From NCBI GenBank assembly GCA_965227875.1, contig OZ245783.1:1054001-1118000 (forward strand): a stretch of DNA of 64,000 bases, given 5' to 3'. A model generated the notes under the pieces. It was not told the DNA's origin. It ran no database searches and was given only the letters and a program-made list of their open reading frames with translations. This DNA comes from G965227875 sp965227875. GTDB lineage: Bacteria; Pseudomonadota; Alphaproteobacteria; Rhizobiales; JAJFHC01. A program made the translations under genes and the position numbers. Of the stretch, positions 1 through 8,252 are shown in pieces; the stretch's first letter is position 1, and each line of letters begins with the position of its first letter.

Positions 1-299
1 GCACCGCGCCCGGGCGTGCCCGCCGGGTAGTTGGCCGGCCGGAGCAGCCTCTGGTCGCGCTCGATGAAGACCAGCGCCTCGCGCTGGTCCCAGGCATGAT
101 TGCCCAGGGTCACCACGTCGGCGCCTGCGTCGATCACCTCCTCGAAGATCGCCTCGGTGATGCCGAAACCGCCGGCGGCGTTCTCTCCGTTGATCACCAC
201 GAAATCGGCCCGCAGCTCGGTCTTGAGGCCGTCGAGCCTTGCGCACACTTCCGTGCGGCCGGCCCGGCCGACGATATCGCCCAGGAACAGGAGCCTCAT
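1..299 (-). CDS. YmdB-like metallophosphoesterase (TIGR00282 family), 3' end beyond the window
   Basis: Partial gene: about 99 N-terminal residues are present and the rest lies off the left edge. It opens MRLLFLGDIVGRAGR and continues with INGENAAGG and a TLGNHAWDQ segment; these hold the Asp, Asn and His metal ligands of the calcineurin-like fold as arranged in YmdB/TIGR00282 proteins. Characterised members hydrolyse 2',3'- or 3',5'-cyclic nucleotides in the cytoplasm. The ATG overlaps the stop of the upstream cyclo-ligase gene (ATGA), so the two are translationally coupled. Family call is firm; substrate is not known here. Confidence 0.88.
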   Translation of the reverse strand, partial: MRLLFLGDIVGRAGRTEVCARLDGLKTELRADFVVINGENAAGGFGITEAIFEEVIDAGADVVTLGNHAWDQREALVFIERDQRLLRPANYPAGTPGRG

Positions 300-916
300 G
301 AGATTGCCGCCCGTTCCGGCCCCACGGTGACCGGGCCCGCTTCCGTGACGACGAGGTCGAGCGGCTGGTCATAGGCGTCGGTCGGGCATTTCTCCACCTG
401 CTGTGCAGCATAGGCGACGCCGATCGCCGTCAACGGACCGTCGGCGCGCAGTCGCGCAAGTGTGCGGTCATAGAAGCCGCCGCCATATCCCAGACGAAAG
501 CCGTGCGCATCGAACGCCAGCATCGGCACGAAAACGACGCTGGGTCGGACCGCCTCCGCCCCTTCTCCCGGCACCGGGATCCCGTAAACACCGCGTTCCA
601 GCGCATCGCCGTCGCGCCAGGCGCGAAAGACCAGTGGCCGCGCCTTGCCGACCACGACCGGCAGGGCCGTGCGCCAGCCCGCATCCGCGAGCGCGGCGAG
701 AAGCGGCCGGCTGTCAATTTCCGATTCATGGGGCAGGTAGGCCGATGCCGTGGCCGGAAGGGTGTCCTCGAGAGCGGCCATGGCGAAATCGGCCAGCCTG
801 CCTCCCGTATCCGCTGACGCCCCGGCATGGATTTCGGCGCGTCGTGACGCTGCAGCCGCTCTCAGGTCGGCTTTTTCAGTGGAGATTTCTTCCAAGGGCG
901 GCCCCGCGCAAAACAT
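296..916 (-). CDS. 5-formyltetrahydrofolate cyclo-ligase
   Basis: About 206 residues, normal for the family. It would convert 5-formyl-THF to 5,10-methenyl-THF with ATP. Visible signatures are the N-terminal basic helix with SRRAEI, the YLPHESEIDSRPL strand, and the hallmark folate/ATP loop LGYGGGFYDRTLA near residue 145. It follows 6S RNA on the same strand, the classic ssrS-ygfA arrangement, and its stop overlaps the YmdB-like start by 4 bases. No strong ribosome site precedes the ATG at 916; a TTG a few codons in is an alternative start. It may be co-transcribed with 6S RNA. Confidence 0.9.
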   Translation of the reverse strand: MFCAGPPLEEISTEKADLRAAAASRRAEIHAGASADTGGRLADFAMAALEDTLPATASAYLPHESEIDSRPLLAALADAGWRTALPVVVGKARPLVFRAWRDGDALERGVYGIPVPGEGAEAVRPSVVFVPMLAFDAHGFRLGYGGGFYDRTLARLRADGPLTAIGVAYAAQQVEKCPTDAYDQPLDLVVTEAGPVTVGPERAAIS

Positions 917-927
917 ACGGCAAGCGG

Positions 928-1088
928 TGGACGATGCCGCCTTGGCCGTCGGACTGTCGATCCCGGGAACCTACACATGTAGGTGGGCGCCGAGTGAAAG
1001 GAGCCACGGCTCCAACCAGGGTCAGCTCCCTAGGAGATCGATAAGGCCCCGGGGAATGTGTGTCCGTTCGAACCACGCAGCATCGCCG
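928..1088 (-). ncRNA. ssrS: 6S RNA (ssrS), alphaproteobacterial type
   Basis: The zapA to cyclo-ligase gap is the conserved 6S RNA locus. On the minus strand a closing stem forms between 1077-1085 and 932-940 (CGATGCTGC with a GGCATCG-containing arm). Between them lie the central region with GGAGCC/GGCTCC and CCTACATGTGTAGG stems and the segment TTTCACTCGGCGCCCACC, which match my memory of rhizobial 6S RNA. A -10-like TACATATTA sits just upstream of the proposed 5' end. The RNA binds sigma-70 RNA polymerase and is a template for pRNA. Ends are approximate; a covariance-model search would fix them. Confidence 0.78.
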
Positions 1089-1160
1089 CGTAATATGTAG
1101 CCCTGCACCGGTTAAGATTCCAGTGCCAGTTTCGACAAACGAACCGGGGTCGAAGGTGTA

Positions 1161-1526
1161 TCAGCGGCTGGCGGCGTTGAGTTCGCTGCTCAGCATCTCG
1201 ATGCGCGCGGCCGTCGCCTCCAGCTTTTCGGCCATGGCGTCCTCGATGGACTTCCCGCGGTCGAGCGCCGCGCTGCGTGCGTCCTTGAGACCGTCGGTCT
1301 CTTCCTGCATGGCCTCGATCTTGCGCAGGGCCTCCGAAAGACGGTCGGCGACCACAAGACCGGCCATCAGCAGCAGCCGGCTGTCGCCGACCTGTCCGAG
1401 GGTCTGCTTGAGCTCGCTCACTTCATTGTCGAGATAGCCGGCAAGTTCGGCCAGGTGCTCTTCCTGGCCCTCGTCGCAGTTCATCGTGTACGGGCGGTCG
1501 TTCACACGGATGATCACCTGCGGCAT
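1161..1526 (-). CDS. zapA: Cell division protein ZapA
   Basis: 121 residues. ZapA binds FtsZ at midcell and bundles protofilaments. The N-terminal globular part (VIIRVNDRPYTMNCDEGQEEHLAELAG written in pieces: VIIRVNDRPYTMNC, then EEHLAELA) and the motif LLLMAGLVVADRLSEA are diagnostic, followed by a long C-terminal coiled coil used for dimerisation. It lies between the DUF4164 gene (about 40 bases upstream) and 6S RNA, an order common in Rhizobiales. The Shine-Dalgarno-like GACAGGAGAAA precedes the ATG. Firm call. Confidence 0.92.
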   Translation of the reverse strand: MPQVIIRVNDRPYTMNCDEGQEEHLAELAGYLDNEVSELKQTLGQVGDSRLLLMAGLVVADRLSEALRKIEAMQEETDGLKDARSAALDRGKSIEDAMAEKLEATAARIEMLSSELNAASR

Positions 1527-1569
1527 GTCGATTTCTCCTGTCGGACCGTGGCGGCGGCGGACACCGGTC

Positions 1570-1845
1570 TCATTCGTTGTTGAGCAACAGACGGATATTG
1601 CTCATCGCCGCGTCCACGCGCTTCACGCTCTCTGCATTGGCCTTGCCGAGCGCGTTGACCCGACCCTTCATCCGGTCGAGTTCGTCGGCCAGCTTGGAGC
1701 GGTCTTCGAGCAGGACCTGGCGTTCGTTCTCCAGCGCCTGGCGCTTGCGTTCGGCATCCTTGGCATTCGACACCGCCGCCTCGAACCCCCGCAATGCGGC
1801 CTCTAGCCTTTCGGTCGCAATCTGCATCCTGGATTTATCCGCCAT
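1570..1845 (-). CDS. DUF4164 coiled-coil protein
   Basis: About 91 residues from the ATG at 1845 (MADKSRMQIATERLE); a TTG 6 codons upstream is less likely. The whole protein is predicted helical coiled coil, rich in Glu, Lys, Arg and Leu with heptad spacing, and ends AMSNIRLLLNNE. This is the DUF4164 protein found directly upstream of zapA in Rhizobiales. No enzymatic residues are visible. Pairing with zapA suggests a division-related or structural role, but that is inference from position only. Confidence 0.78.
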   Translation of the reverse strand: MADKSRMQIATERLEAALRGFEAAVSNAKDAERKRQALENERQVLLEDRSKLADELDRMKGRVNALGKANAESVKRVDAAMSNIRLLLNNE

Positions 1846-2031
1846 CGCACGTTTTTCGCCCAAATACCTGTTGCCGCTACGTCTTCAACGACCGGACATT
1901 CTGTCTCTGACGGCGTGTCAAGATTAGGCTTTCGCCAACGGACGCGTCAACACCGCGTTCTCGCAATTTCGGGCCCGCGCGGCCTTTGATTCGCGTCGTT
2001 CACCGCGATGGGAAAAAGCCGTGTTGGCTTA

Positions 2032-2059
2032 TTGACTCCGCTTTGCCAAATGGTATTTG
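2032..2059 (+). promoter_or_regulatory. Candidate sigma-70 promoter for tkt
   Basis: A -35 hexamer TTGACT (2032-2037) and a -10-like TATTTG (2054-2059) are separated by 16 bases, 29 bases before the chosen tkt start. The wider divergent gap (1846-2088) presumably also holds the DUF4164/zapA promoter. Sequence-based guess only. Confidence 0.4.
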
Positions 2060-2088
2060 TGGCCGCGACCAATCTAGGCGGCAACGTC

Positions 2089-4143
2089 ATGACATCTGAA
2101 AACACCGCTGCATCGGCTGCAAAGACCGACGCAACCGGCGATCCCGCGAGTTCTGACCCGATGAAAAGCAAACGCATGGCGGACGCGATACGCGCTCTGT
2201 CCATGGATGCCGTGCAGGCGGCCAAGTCCGGACACCCGGGCCTGCCGATGGGAGCCGCGGATATCGCGACCGTCCTGTTCACGCAATTCCTGAAATTCGA
2301 TCCCCGCAACCCCGACTGGCCCGACCGCGACCGTTTCGTGCTCTCGGCCGGCCACGGGTCCATGTTGCTCTATTCGTGCCTTCACCTGCTCGGTTACGAG
2401 GACATGACGATCGACGAGCTGAAGAACTTCCGTCAGTTCGGGGCGCGGACCGCCGGCCATCCGGAATACGGCCATGCATCGGGCATCGAAACCACCACCG
2501 GTCCGCTCGGCCAGGGCATCGCCAACGGCGTCGGCATGGCGCTGGCGGAGAAACTCCTGGCGGCCCGTTTCGGCGACGACATTTCCGACCACTACACCTA
2601 TGTGCTGGCGAGTGACGGCGACCTGATGGAAGGCATCAGCCACGAAGCCATTTCCCTTGCCGGTCACCTGAACCTGTCCAAGTTGATCGTCCTCTTCGAC
2701 GACAACGGCATCTCCATCGACGGTCCCCTGGACCTCGCGGAGTCCGGCGACCAGCTCAAGCGCTTCGAAGCGGCGGGATGGGACGTGACCAGCGTCGACG
2801 GTCACGACCACGAAGCCATCGCCAAGGCCATCGAGACGGCACGGACGCGCACGCGTCCCTCCCTCATCGCCTGCCGTACGGTCATCGGCTACGGGTCCCC
2901 CGGCAAACAGGGCACGTCCGGCGTCCACGGCGCGCCGCTCGGCGATGACGAGATCGCGGCCACGCGCAAGGAACTCGACTGGGATCATCCGCCGTTCGAG
3001 ATTCCGGCCGACATCCGCGACGCCTGGCGGATCGCCGGCCTGCGGAGCAGCCAGGCCCAGCGGGCCTGGCAGGGTCGGCTCGAGGAGATGGATCCGGCCC
3101 TTCGCGCGGAGTTTGAACGCGGCCAGCGCGGCGATCTCCCGGCAGAATTCGAACCCGCCATCGCGGAATACAAGAAGGCGCTCGCCGCCGACGCACCGGC
3201 GCTCGCCACGCGCAACGCCTCCCAGGATGCGCTCGACGTGATCAACGCGGTCCTGACCGAAACCATCGGCGGTTCGGCGGATCTCACCGGCTCCAACAAC
3301 ACCCGGTCGAAGGACATGACGGCGGTGACGCCCGACGACTTCTCCGGCCGTTTCATCCATTACGGCGTTCGCGAGCATGCGATGGCCGCGGCCATGAACG
3401 GGATGGCGCTCCACGGCGGACTGATCCCCTACAGCGGCACGTTCCTCGTCTTTTCCGACTACTGCCGTCCGGCGATCCGCCTGGCCAGCCTGATGAAGCA
3501 GCGCGTCATCCACGTCATGACCCATGATTCCATCGGTCTCGGGGAAGACGGCCCGACGCACCAGCCCGTCGAACACCTGGCGGCATTGCGCGCGATCCCC
3601 AATCTCAACGTCTTCCGTCCCGCCGACGCCATGGAAACGGCGGAATGCTGGCAGGTTGCCCTGGAGTCGCGGGAGACACCGAGCGTGATCGCGCTGACCA
3701 GGCAGAAACTCCCGGCCCTTCGGACCGACTACGACGAGGCCAATCGCTGTGCCCGCGGGGCCTATGTGCTGCGCGACTGCGAGGGCGACGCCCAGGCGAC
3801 GATCTTCGCCACCGGCTCGGAAGTCGAGATCGCCGTCGAGGCCAAGGGCCTGCTGGAAAAACGCGGCGTCGCCACCCGGGTCGTGTCGGTACCCTCGTTC
3901 GAGCTTTTCGAACAGCAGTCCGACCAGTACCAGAGCGAGGTCATCGGGGACGCGCCCGTCCGCGTGGCCATAGAAGCCGCAATCCGCATGGGGTGGGACC
4001 GCTTCATCGGCACCGACGGCATCTTCGTCGGAATGTCGGGTTTCGGTGCGAGCGCGCCCTACCAGGAACTCTACAACCACTTCAACATCACCGCCGAAGC
4101 GACCGCGGACGCAGTGGTGGAGAAAATCGAGGCGACGGCCTGA
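2089..4143 (+). CDS. tkt: Transketolase
   Basis: 684 residues from ATG 2089 (MTSENTAASAA); an ATG at 2161 just before the conserved MADAIRALSMDAVQAAKSGH block would also give a full enzyme. It is a thiamine-diphosphate enzyme of the non-oxidative pentose phosphate pathway. Visible are SGHPGLPMG, the ThDP/Mg motif GDGDLMEGISHEA variant (SDGDLMEG), FDDNGISIDG, and the pyrimidine-domain catalytic region YGVREHAMAAAMNG and HDSIGLGEDGPTHQPVEHL. It is the first gene of the tkt-gap-pgk-aldolase cluster, 48 bases before gap. Firm call. Confidence 0.96.
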   Translation: MTSENTAASAAKTDATGDPASSDPMKSKRMADAIRALSMDAVQAAKSGHPGLPMGAADIATVLFTQFLKFDPRNPDWPDRDRFVLSAGHGSMLLYSCLHLLGYEDMTIDELKNFRQFGARTAGHPEYGHASGIETTTGPLGQGIANGVGMALAEKLLAARFGDDISDHYTYVLASDGDLMEGISHEAISLAGHLNLSKLIVLFDDNGISIDGPLDLAESGDQLKRFEAAGWDVTSVDGHDHEAIAKAIETARTRTRPSLIACRTVIGYGSPGKQGTSGVHGAPLGDDEIAATRKELDWDHPPFEIPADIRDAWRIAGLRSSQAQRAWQGRLEEMDPALRAEFERGQRGDLPAEFEPAIAEYKKALAADAPALATRNASQDALDVINAVLTETIGGSADLTGSNNTRSKDMTAVTPDDFSGRFIHYGVREHAMAAAMNGMALHGGLIPYSGTFLVFSDYCRPAIRLASLMKQRVIHVMTHDSIGLGEDGPTHQPVEHLAALRAIPNLNVFRPADAMETAECWQVALESRETPSVIALTRQKLPALRTDYDEANRCARGAYVLRDCEGDAQATIFATGSEVEIAVEAKGLLEKRGVATRVVSVPSFELFEQQSDQYQSEVIGDAPVRVAIEAAIRMGWDRFIGTDGIFVGMSGFGASAPYQELYNHFNITAEATADAVVEKIEATA

Positions 4144-4191
4144 ACGGCCCGGACGTCTTCGCAGACCGAAAACCGAATTTGGAGAACGAGA

Positions 4192-5196
4192 ATGGCTGTA
4201 CGTGTTGCAATCAATGGCTTCGGCCGTATTGGCCGGCATATCCTCAGGGCGATCGCCGAGTCCAAGCGCAACGATATCGAGGTTGTGGCCATCAACGACC
4301 TCTCCTCCTTCGAGGTCAGCGCACATCTGCTGAAATACGATTCCGTGCACGGCCCGTTCCCCGGTGACGTTAAGGTAGCGGACGGCGGCATCGAAATCGG
4401 TTCCCACCGCATCGAGTGTTGCTCCGAGCGCAACCCGGCCGACCTGCCCTGGGGCAAGCTGGGCGTCGACATCGCGCTGGAATGCACCGGCGTGTTCGCC
4501 AGCAAGGAGAAGGCATCCGCGCATCTCGATGCCGGCGCCCGCAAGGTGCTGGTGTCCGCGCCGGCCACCGGAGCGGACATGACCGTCGTCTACGGCGTCA
4601 ACCACGATCAGCTTGAAGCCGGCCACACGGTCGTCTCCAACGCGTCCTGCACGACCAACTGCCTGGCGCCTGTCGCCAAGGTGCTCAACGACCTTTGCGG
4701 CATCGAGCGCGGCTACATGACAACGGTCCATGCCTACACGGGCGACCAGCGCATCGTCGACACCGAGCACAAGGACATGCGCCGCGCTCGCGCCGCCGGC
4801 CTGTCGCTCATTCCCACGTCGACCGGGGCCGCGAAGGCCGTGGGTCTCGTCCTGCCCGAACTTGCCGGCAAGCTCGACGGCACTTCCGTGCGCGTGCCGA
4901 CGCCGAACGTGTCGCTGATCGACCTCGTTTTCGTGCCGGGCCGTGACACGTCGGTCGAAGAGATCAACAACGCGATGAAGGACGCCGCGGCGGGCGCCTA
5001 TGCCGGCGTTCTCGACGTGAACGACGAGGAACTCGTATCCGTCGACTTCAACCACCGCGCCGCATCCTCGACCTTTGACCTCACCCAGACCCAGATCGTC
5101 GACGGCAAGCTCGTCCGCGTACTGAGCTGGTACGACAACGAGTGGGGCTTCTCGAACCGCATGAGCGATACCGCCGTCTACATGGGCGGCCTCTGA
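4192..5196 (+). CDS. gap: Type I glyceraldehyde-3-phosphate dehydrogenase
   Basis: 334 residues, full length. It interconverts glyceraldehyde-3-phosphate and 1,3-bisphosphoglycerate with NAD(P). The N terminus RVAINGFGRIGRHILRA is the dinucleotide fold; the catalytic cysteine lies in SNASCTTNCLAP, and the histidine and phosphate-binding loops in TTVHAYTGDQRIVD and TSTGAAKAVG. WYDNEWGFSNRM closes the catalytic domain. A ribosome site GGAGAACGAGA precedes the ATG. It is the only gap gene here, so it probably serves both glycolysis and gluconeogenesis. Confidence 0.97.
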   Translation: MAVRVAINGFGRIGRHILRAIAESKRNDIEVVAINDLSSFEVSAHLLKYDSVHGPFPGDVKVADGGIEIGSHRIECCSERNPADLPWGKLGVDIALECTGVFASKEKASAHLDAGARKVLVSAPATGADMTVVYGVNHDQLEAGHTVVSNASCTTNCLAPVAKVLNDLCGIERGYMTTVHAYTGDQRIVDTEHKDMRRARAAGLSLIPTSTGAAKAVGLVLPELAGKLDGTSVRVPTPNVSLIDLVFVPGRDTSVEEINNAMKDAAAGAYAGVLDVNDEELVSVDFNHRAASSTFDLTQTQIVDGKLVRVLSWYDNEWGFSNRMSDTAVYMGGL

Positions 5197-5219
5197 CACG
5201 ACCGGACCGGGCAAGACCG

Positions 5220-6416
5220 ATGGGCGCCATCCGGACTCTTGACGACCTCGACGTCGCCGGGAAAACCGTGCTCGTCAGGCTCGACCTCAATGTCCCCGTG
5301 GACAATGGCGTGGTCGGCGACCGGACGCGCATAGAGCGCTCCGTGCCGACCCTGACCGAACTGCTGGACCGCGGCGCGGCCATCGTTCTGCTCTCGCATT
5401 TCGGCCGCCCCAAGGGTCGCCCCGTTCCGGACATGTCGCTCGCACCGGTTGCAGACGCCGTGGCGGAAGCCACAGGCAAGCCTGTCCGGTTCATCGCGGA
5501 CGACTGGCATGCGCAGGTGCCCGATCGCGAGACCATCTCGGCCCGGCCCGGCGAGATCGTGCTTCTTGAGAACACGCGCTTTCACCCCGGCGAAGAAGCG
5601 AACGACCCGGATTTTGCCGGCACGCTCGCGTCGCTCGGCGATCTCTACGTGAACGACGCTTTCTCGGCGGCACACCGCGCACACGCCTCGACCGAAGGCA
5701 TCGCCCGGTTGCTGCCGGGTGCGGCCGGGCGCGCCATGCAGACGGAGCTCGACGCGCTCGCCCTTGCCCTGGAAACGCCCGACCGCCCGGTGATCGCCGT
5801 GGTCGGTGGCGCCAAGATCTCCACCAAGATCGAACTGCTCGAATCGCTGTCTTCCCGGGTCGACGCAATCGTCATCGGCGGCGGCATGGCCAACACCTTC
5901 CTGGCCGCAGCCGGTTTCGACGTGGGCAAGTCGCTCTGCGAACACGATCTCAAGGAGAGCGTCACCACGATCATGGATCACGCAAGATCCGTGAACTGCG
6001 ACATCATTCTCCCGATCGATGCCGTGGTGGCCGAAGCGTTGGCACCGGATGCGCCGTCACGAAATGTCTCGCTGAACGATGTCGGACCGCAGGAAATGAT
6101 CCTGGACATCGGAGAGAATACGGTGAGCCTGCTGAAGGCGAGGTTCCGCTCCGCCCGCACCGTGCTCTGGAACGGCCCGCTCGGCGCTTTCGAGGTTCCG
6201 CCGTTTGACGCGGCGACCAACGAGATTGCAAGATTTGTCGCCGAACAGACGCTGGACGGAAACATGCGTTCCGTCGCGGGCGGCGGCGATACCGTCGCCG
6301 CGCTGAACAATGCCGGCGCGGCAGCGGATTTCACGTATGTCTCGACGGCCGGAGGCGCTTTCCTGGAATGGCTGGAAGGCAAGGCGCTCCCGGGGGTCGA
6401 TGTATTGAGTGCGTGA
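5220..6416 (+). CDS. pgk: Phosphoglycerate kinase
   Basis: 398 residues from ATG 5220 (MGAIRTLDDLDVAGKTVLVRLD); longer in-frame readings run back into gap and are not needed. It moves phosphate between 1,3-bisphosphoglycerate and ADP. Signatures: RLDLNVPVDNG, LLSHFGRPKG, LENTRFHPGEEAND, VNDAFSAAHRAHAST, the nucleotide-site block VVGGAKISTKIELLESL, and the C-terminal GGGDTVAAL with ATP-binding glycines. It starts 23 bases after gap. Firm call. Confidence 0.97.
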   Translation: MGAIRTLDDLDVAGKTVLVRLDLNVPVDNGVVGDRTRIERSVPTLTELLDRGAAIVLLSHFGRPKGRPVPDMSLAPVADAVAEATGKPVRFIADDWHAQVPDRETISARPGEIVLLENTRFHPGEEANDPDFAGTLASLGDLYVNDAFSAAHRAHASTEGIARLLPGAAGRAMQTELDALALALETPDRPVIAVVGGAKISTKIELLESLSSRVDAIVIGGGMANTFLAAAGFDVGKSLCEHDLKESVTTIMDHARSVNCDIILPIDAVVAEALAPDAPSRNVSLNDVGPQEMILDIGENTVSLLKARFRSARTVLWNGPLGAFEVPPFDAATNEIARFVAEQTLDGNMRSVAGGGDTVAALNNAGAAADFTYVSTAGGAFLEWLEGKALPGVDVLSA

Positions 6417-6545
6417 GCGCCGCCAGACGGCGCGACGCAAGGTTTCAACCAAGTGGCGCCCGGAGCGCCTGCTGGACTGCCGGATCGCCCCCGCGCTCCC
6501 CCGGAGGCCGCGGGACACGGGACCGGACAATCGGGGAGACAGGAA

Positions 6546-7565
6546 ATGTCAGAACGACTTGAAGATATCGCACAGGCCATGGTTGCCGAAGGCAAGGGCA
6601 TTCTTGCCGCCGACGAAAGCAGCGGCACGATCAAGAAGCGCTTCGATACGATCGGCGTGGAATCGACCGAAGACAATCGCCGCGACTACCGCGAGATGCT
6701 GTTCCGCACGGACGAAGCCATGCGCAACCACATCTCCGGCGTAATCCTTTTCGACGAGACGCTGAGGCAGAAGGCCGCCGACGGCACGCCTCTGGTCGAG
6801 ATCATTTCGGCTGCCGGCGCAGTTCCCGGCATCAAGGTCGACAAGGGAGCCAAGCCGCTCGCCGGCGCCGATGGCGAGATGGTCACCGAAGGCCTCGACG
6901 GACTGCGCGAACGGTTCGCGGAATACCACGAACTCGGCGCGCGTTTCGCCAAGTGGCGCGCCGTCATCAACATCGGCACCGACATCCCAAGCGGCTACTG
7001 CATCCAGGCCAACGCCCATGCGCTGGCGCGCTACGCGGCCCTCGCCCAGGAAGCCGGGATCGTGCCCATCGTCGAGCCGGAAGTCATCATGGACGGCGAA
7101 CACGACATCGACCGCTGCTTCGACGTGACGGAAGCCGCCCTGAACGCGCTCTACGACGAACTCTACCTGCAGCGCGTCAGGCTCGAAGGCACCGTCCTCA
7201 AACCCAACATGGTGGTCTCGGGCACGCTGAACCCGGTTCAGGCCGGCGTGGAAGAAGTGGCCGAAAAGACCGTGCGCTGCCTCAAGCGCTGCGTGCCGTC
7301 GGCCGTGCCCGGCATCGCGTTCCTGTCCGGCGGCCAGTCCGACGAGGACGCGTCCGCCCACCTCTCGGCGATGAACGCCATGTTCGACATGCCGTGGAAC
7401 CTGACCTTCTCCTACGGCCGTGCGCTTCAGGCGGCACCGCTGAAAGCCTGGTCGGGCAAGACCGAGAACGTCGCGGCGGCCCAGGCGGCTTTCGCTCATC
7501 GTGCCCGCATGAACGGGCTGGCAACCACCGGCGGCTGGTCGCAGGAACTCGAAAAGGCCGCGTGA
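6546..7565 (+). CDS. Fructose-bisphosphate aldolase, class I
   Basis: 339 residues from ATG 6546, with GGGGAGACAGGAA upstream. Class I (Schiff-base) aldolase: FBP to DHAP plus G3P. Diagnostic segments are GKGILAADESSGTIKKRF, VILFDETLRQ, KWRAVINIG, VPIVEPEVIMDG, and the Schiff-base lysine in VLKPNMVVSG; FLSGGQSDEDA and SYGRALQ follow. It is shorter than animal aldolases, as usual for bacterial members. A class I enzyme at the end of tkt-gap-pgk is the usual rhizobial arrangement and fits gluconeogenic growth on organic acids. The 129 bases upstream show no clear terminator, so it may be in the same operon. Confidence 0.95.
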   Translation: MSERLEDIAQAMVAEGKGILAADESSGTIKKRFDTIGVESTEDNRRDYREMLFRTDEAMRNHISGVILFDETLRQKAADGTPLVEIISAAGAVPGIKVDKGAKPLAGADGEMVTEGLDGLRERFAEYHELGARFAKWRAVINIGTDIPSGYCIQANAHALARYAALAQEAGIVPIVEPEVIMDGEHDIDRCFDVTEAALNALYDELYLQRVRLEGTVLKPNMVVSGTLNPVQAGVEEVAEKTVRCLKRCVPSAVPGIAFLSGGQSDEDASAHLSAMNAMFDMPWNLTFSYGRALQAAPLKAWSGKTENVAAAQAAFAHRARMNGLATTGGWSQELEKAA

Positions 7566-7658
7566 CCCCGGATCCGGCACCCCTTCCGGCGCCCTTCATC
7601 CGCCGCAATTCTGCGTAGGTTGAGGGGCGCGGAAACATCGAGCCGGCGGCATACGGAC

Positions 7659-8252
7659 ATGAGTCGACCAGACACCAGACTTTACCTCCGGCTGAACGGA
7701 GACGCGGCGGCGGCGCTGGATGCCGACGGCCTCGACCGGCTGTTCGACGCCGGGGATGTCGCGTGCGTTCTCCTTGGACCCGACATGCCCGACGAGGCCG
7801 CCCGCGCGGTGGCCGAACGCGCCCAGGCCCGCGACATCGCCGTGCTGGGCACCGATCCGGAAACCGCCTCCAGCCGGCATCTCGACGGGGTCCACGTCGT
7901 CGGCACGCCGAAGGAGGCCGCCGCGGCCCGTCGCCTTATCGGGGCGGACGGGATCGTCGGCTACGAGTTCGGCGGATCGCGGCATGACGCGATGACGGCT
8001 GCGGAGCGAAATGCGGACTATGTCTACTTCCCGGCCCCGGAACGCGAACACGCCCTGTGGTGGGCGCAGGTCATGACCGTGCCGGCGGTGGCCGAGGTCG
8101 ACAGTGCCGCGGAGGCCGGCGACCTCGTGAAGGGCGGCGTCGAATTCGTCGCCCTGTCCCTGACCGGCGGCTTGGCCGGCGAGATGGCCGAAAAGGTCGC
8201 AGGCGTCGCCGAGTGCCTCGAAACCGGCCGTCACGCGGATGCAAACGGATGA
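7659..8252 (+). CDS. ThiE/TenI-like (thiamine phosphate synthase family) protein, probably degenerate
   Basis: 197 residues from ATG 7659. The recognisable parts are an N-terminal beta strand LYLRL, HLDGVHVVG (cf. DGVHLGQ of ThiE), GYEFGGSRHDAMTAAERNADYVYF (cf. the G-S-H-x7-A-x4-ADY block) written here as two pieces, and a C-terminal EFVALSLTGG. The QLR-x-K motif and the GPxFxT loop that bind pyrophosphate in true thiamine phosphate synthases are not evident, so catalysis is doubtful. It lies 93 bases after the aldolase gene and its stop overlaps the start of the Sel1-repeat gene by 4 bases (ATGA). Similar ThiE-like genes follow the aldolase in rhizobia. Confidence 0.72.
   Translation: MSRPDTRLYLRLNGDAAAALDADGLDRLFDAGDVACVLLGPDMPDEAARAVAERAQARDIAVLGTDPETASSRHLDGVHVVGTPKEAAAARRLIGADGIVGYEFGGSRHDAMTAAERNADYVYFPAPEREHALWWAQVMTVPAVAEVDSAAEAGDLVKGGVEFVALSLTGGLAGEMAEKVAGVAECLETGRHADANG

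Noticed and set aside
2074..5214. Very long minus-strand open frame (over 1,000 codons) opposite tkt and gap
   Set aside because: It mirrors two unmistakable enzymes; the frame is open because of the high GC third-codon bias. Its translation is rich in His, Val, Gly and Arg and has no domain.
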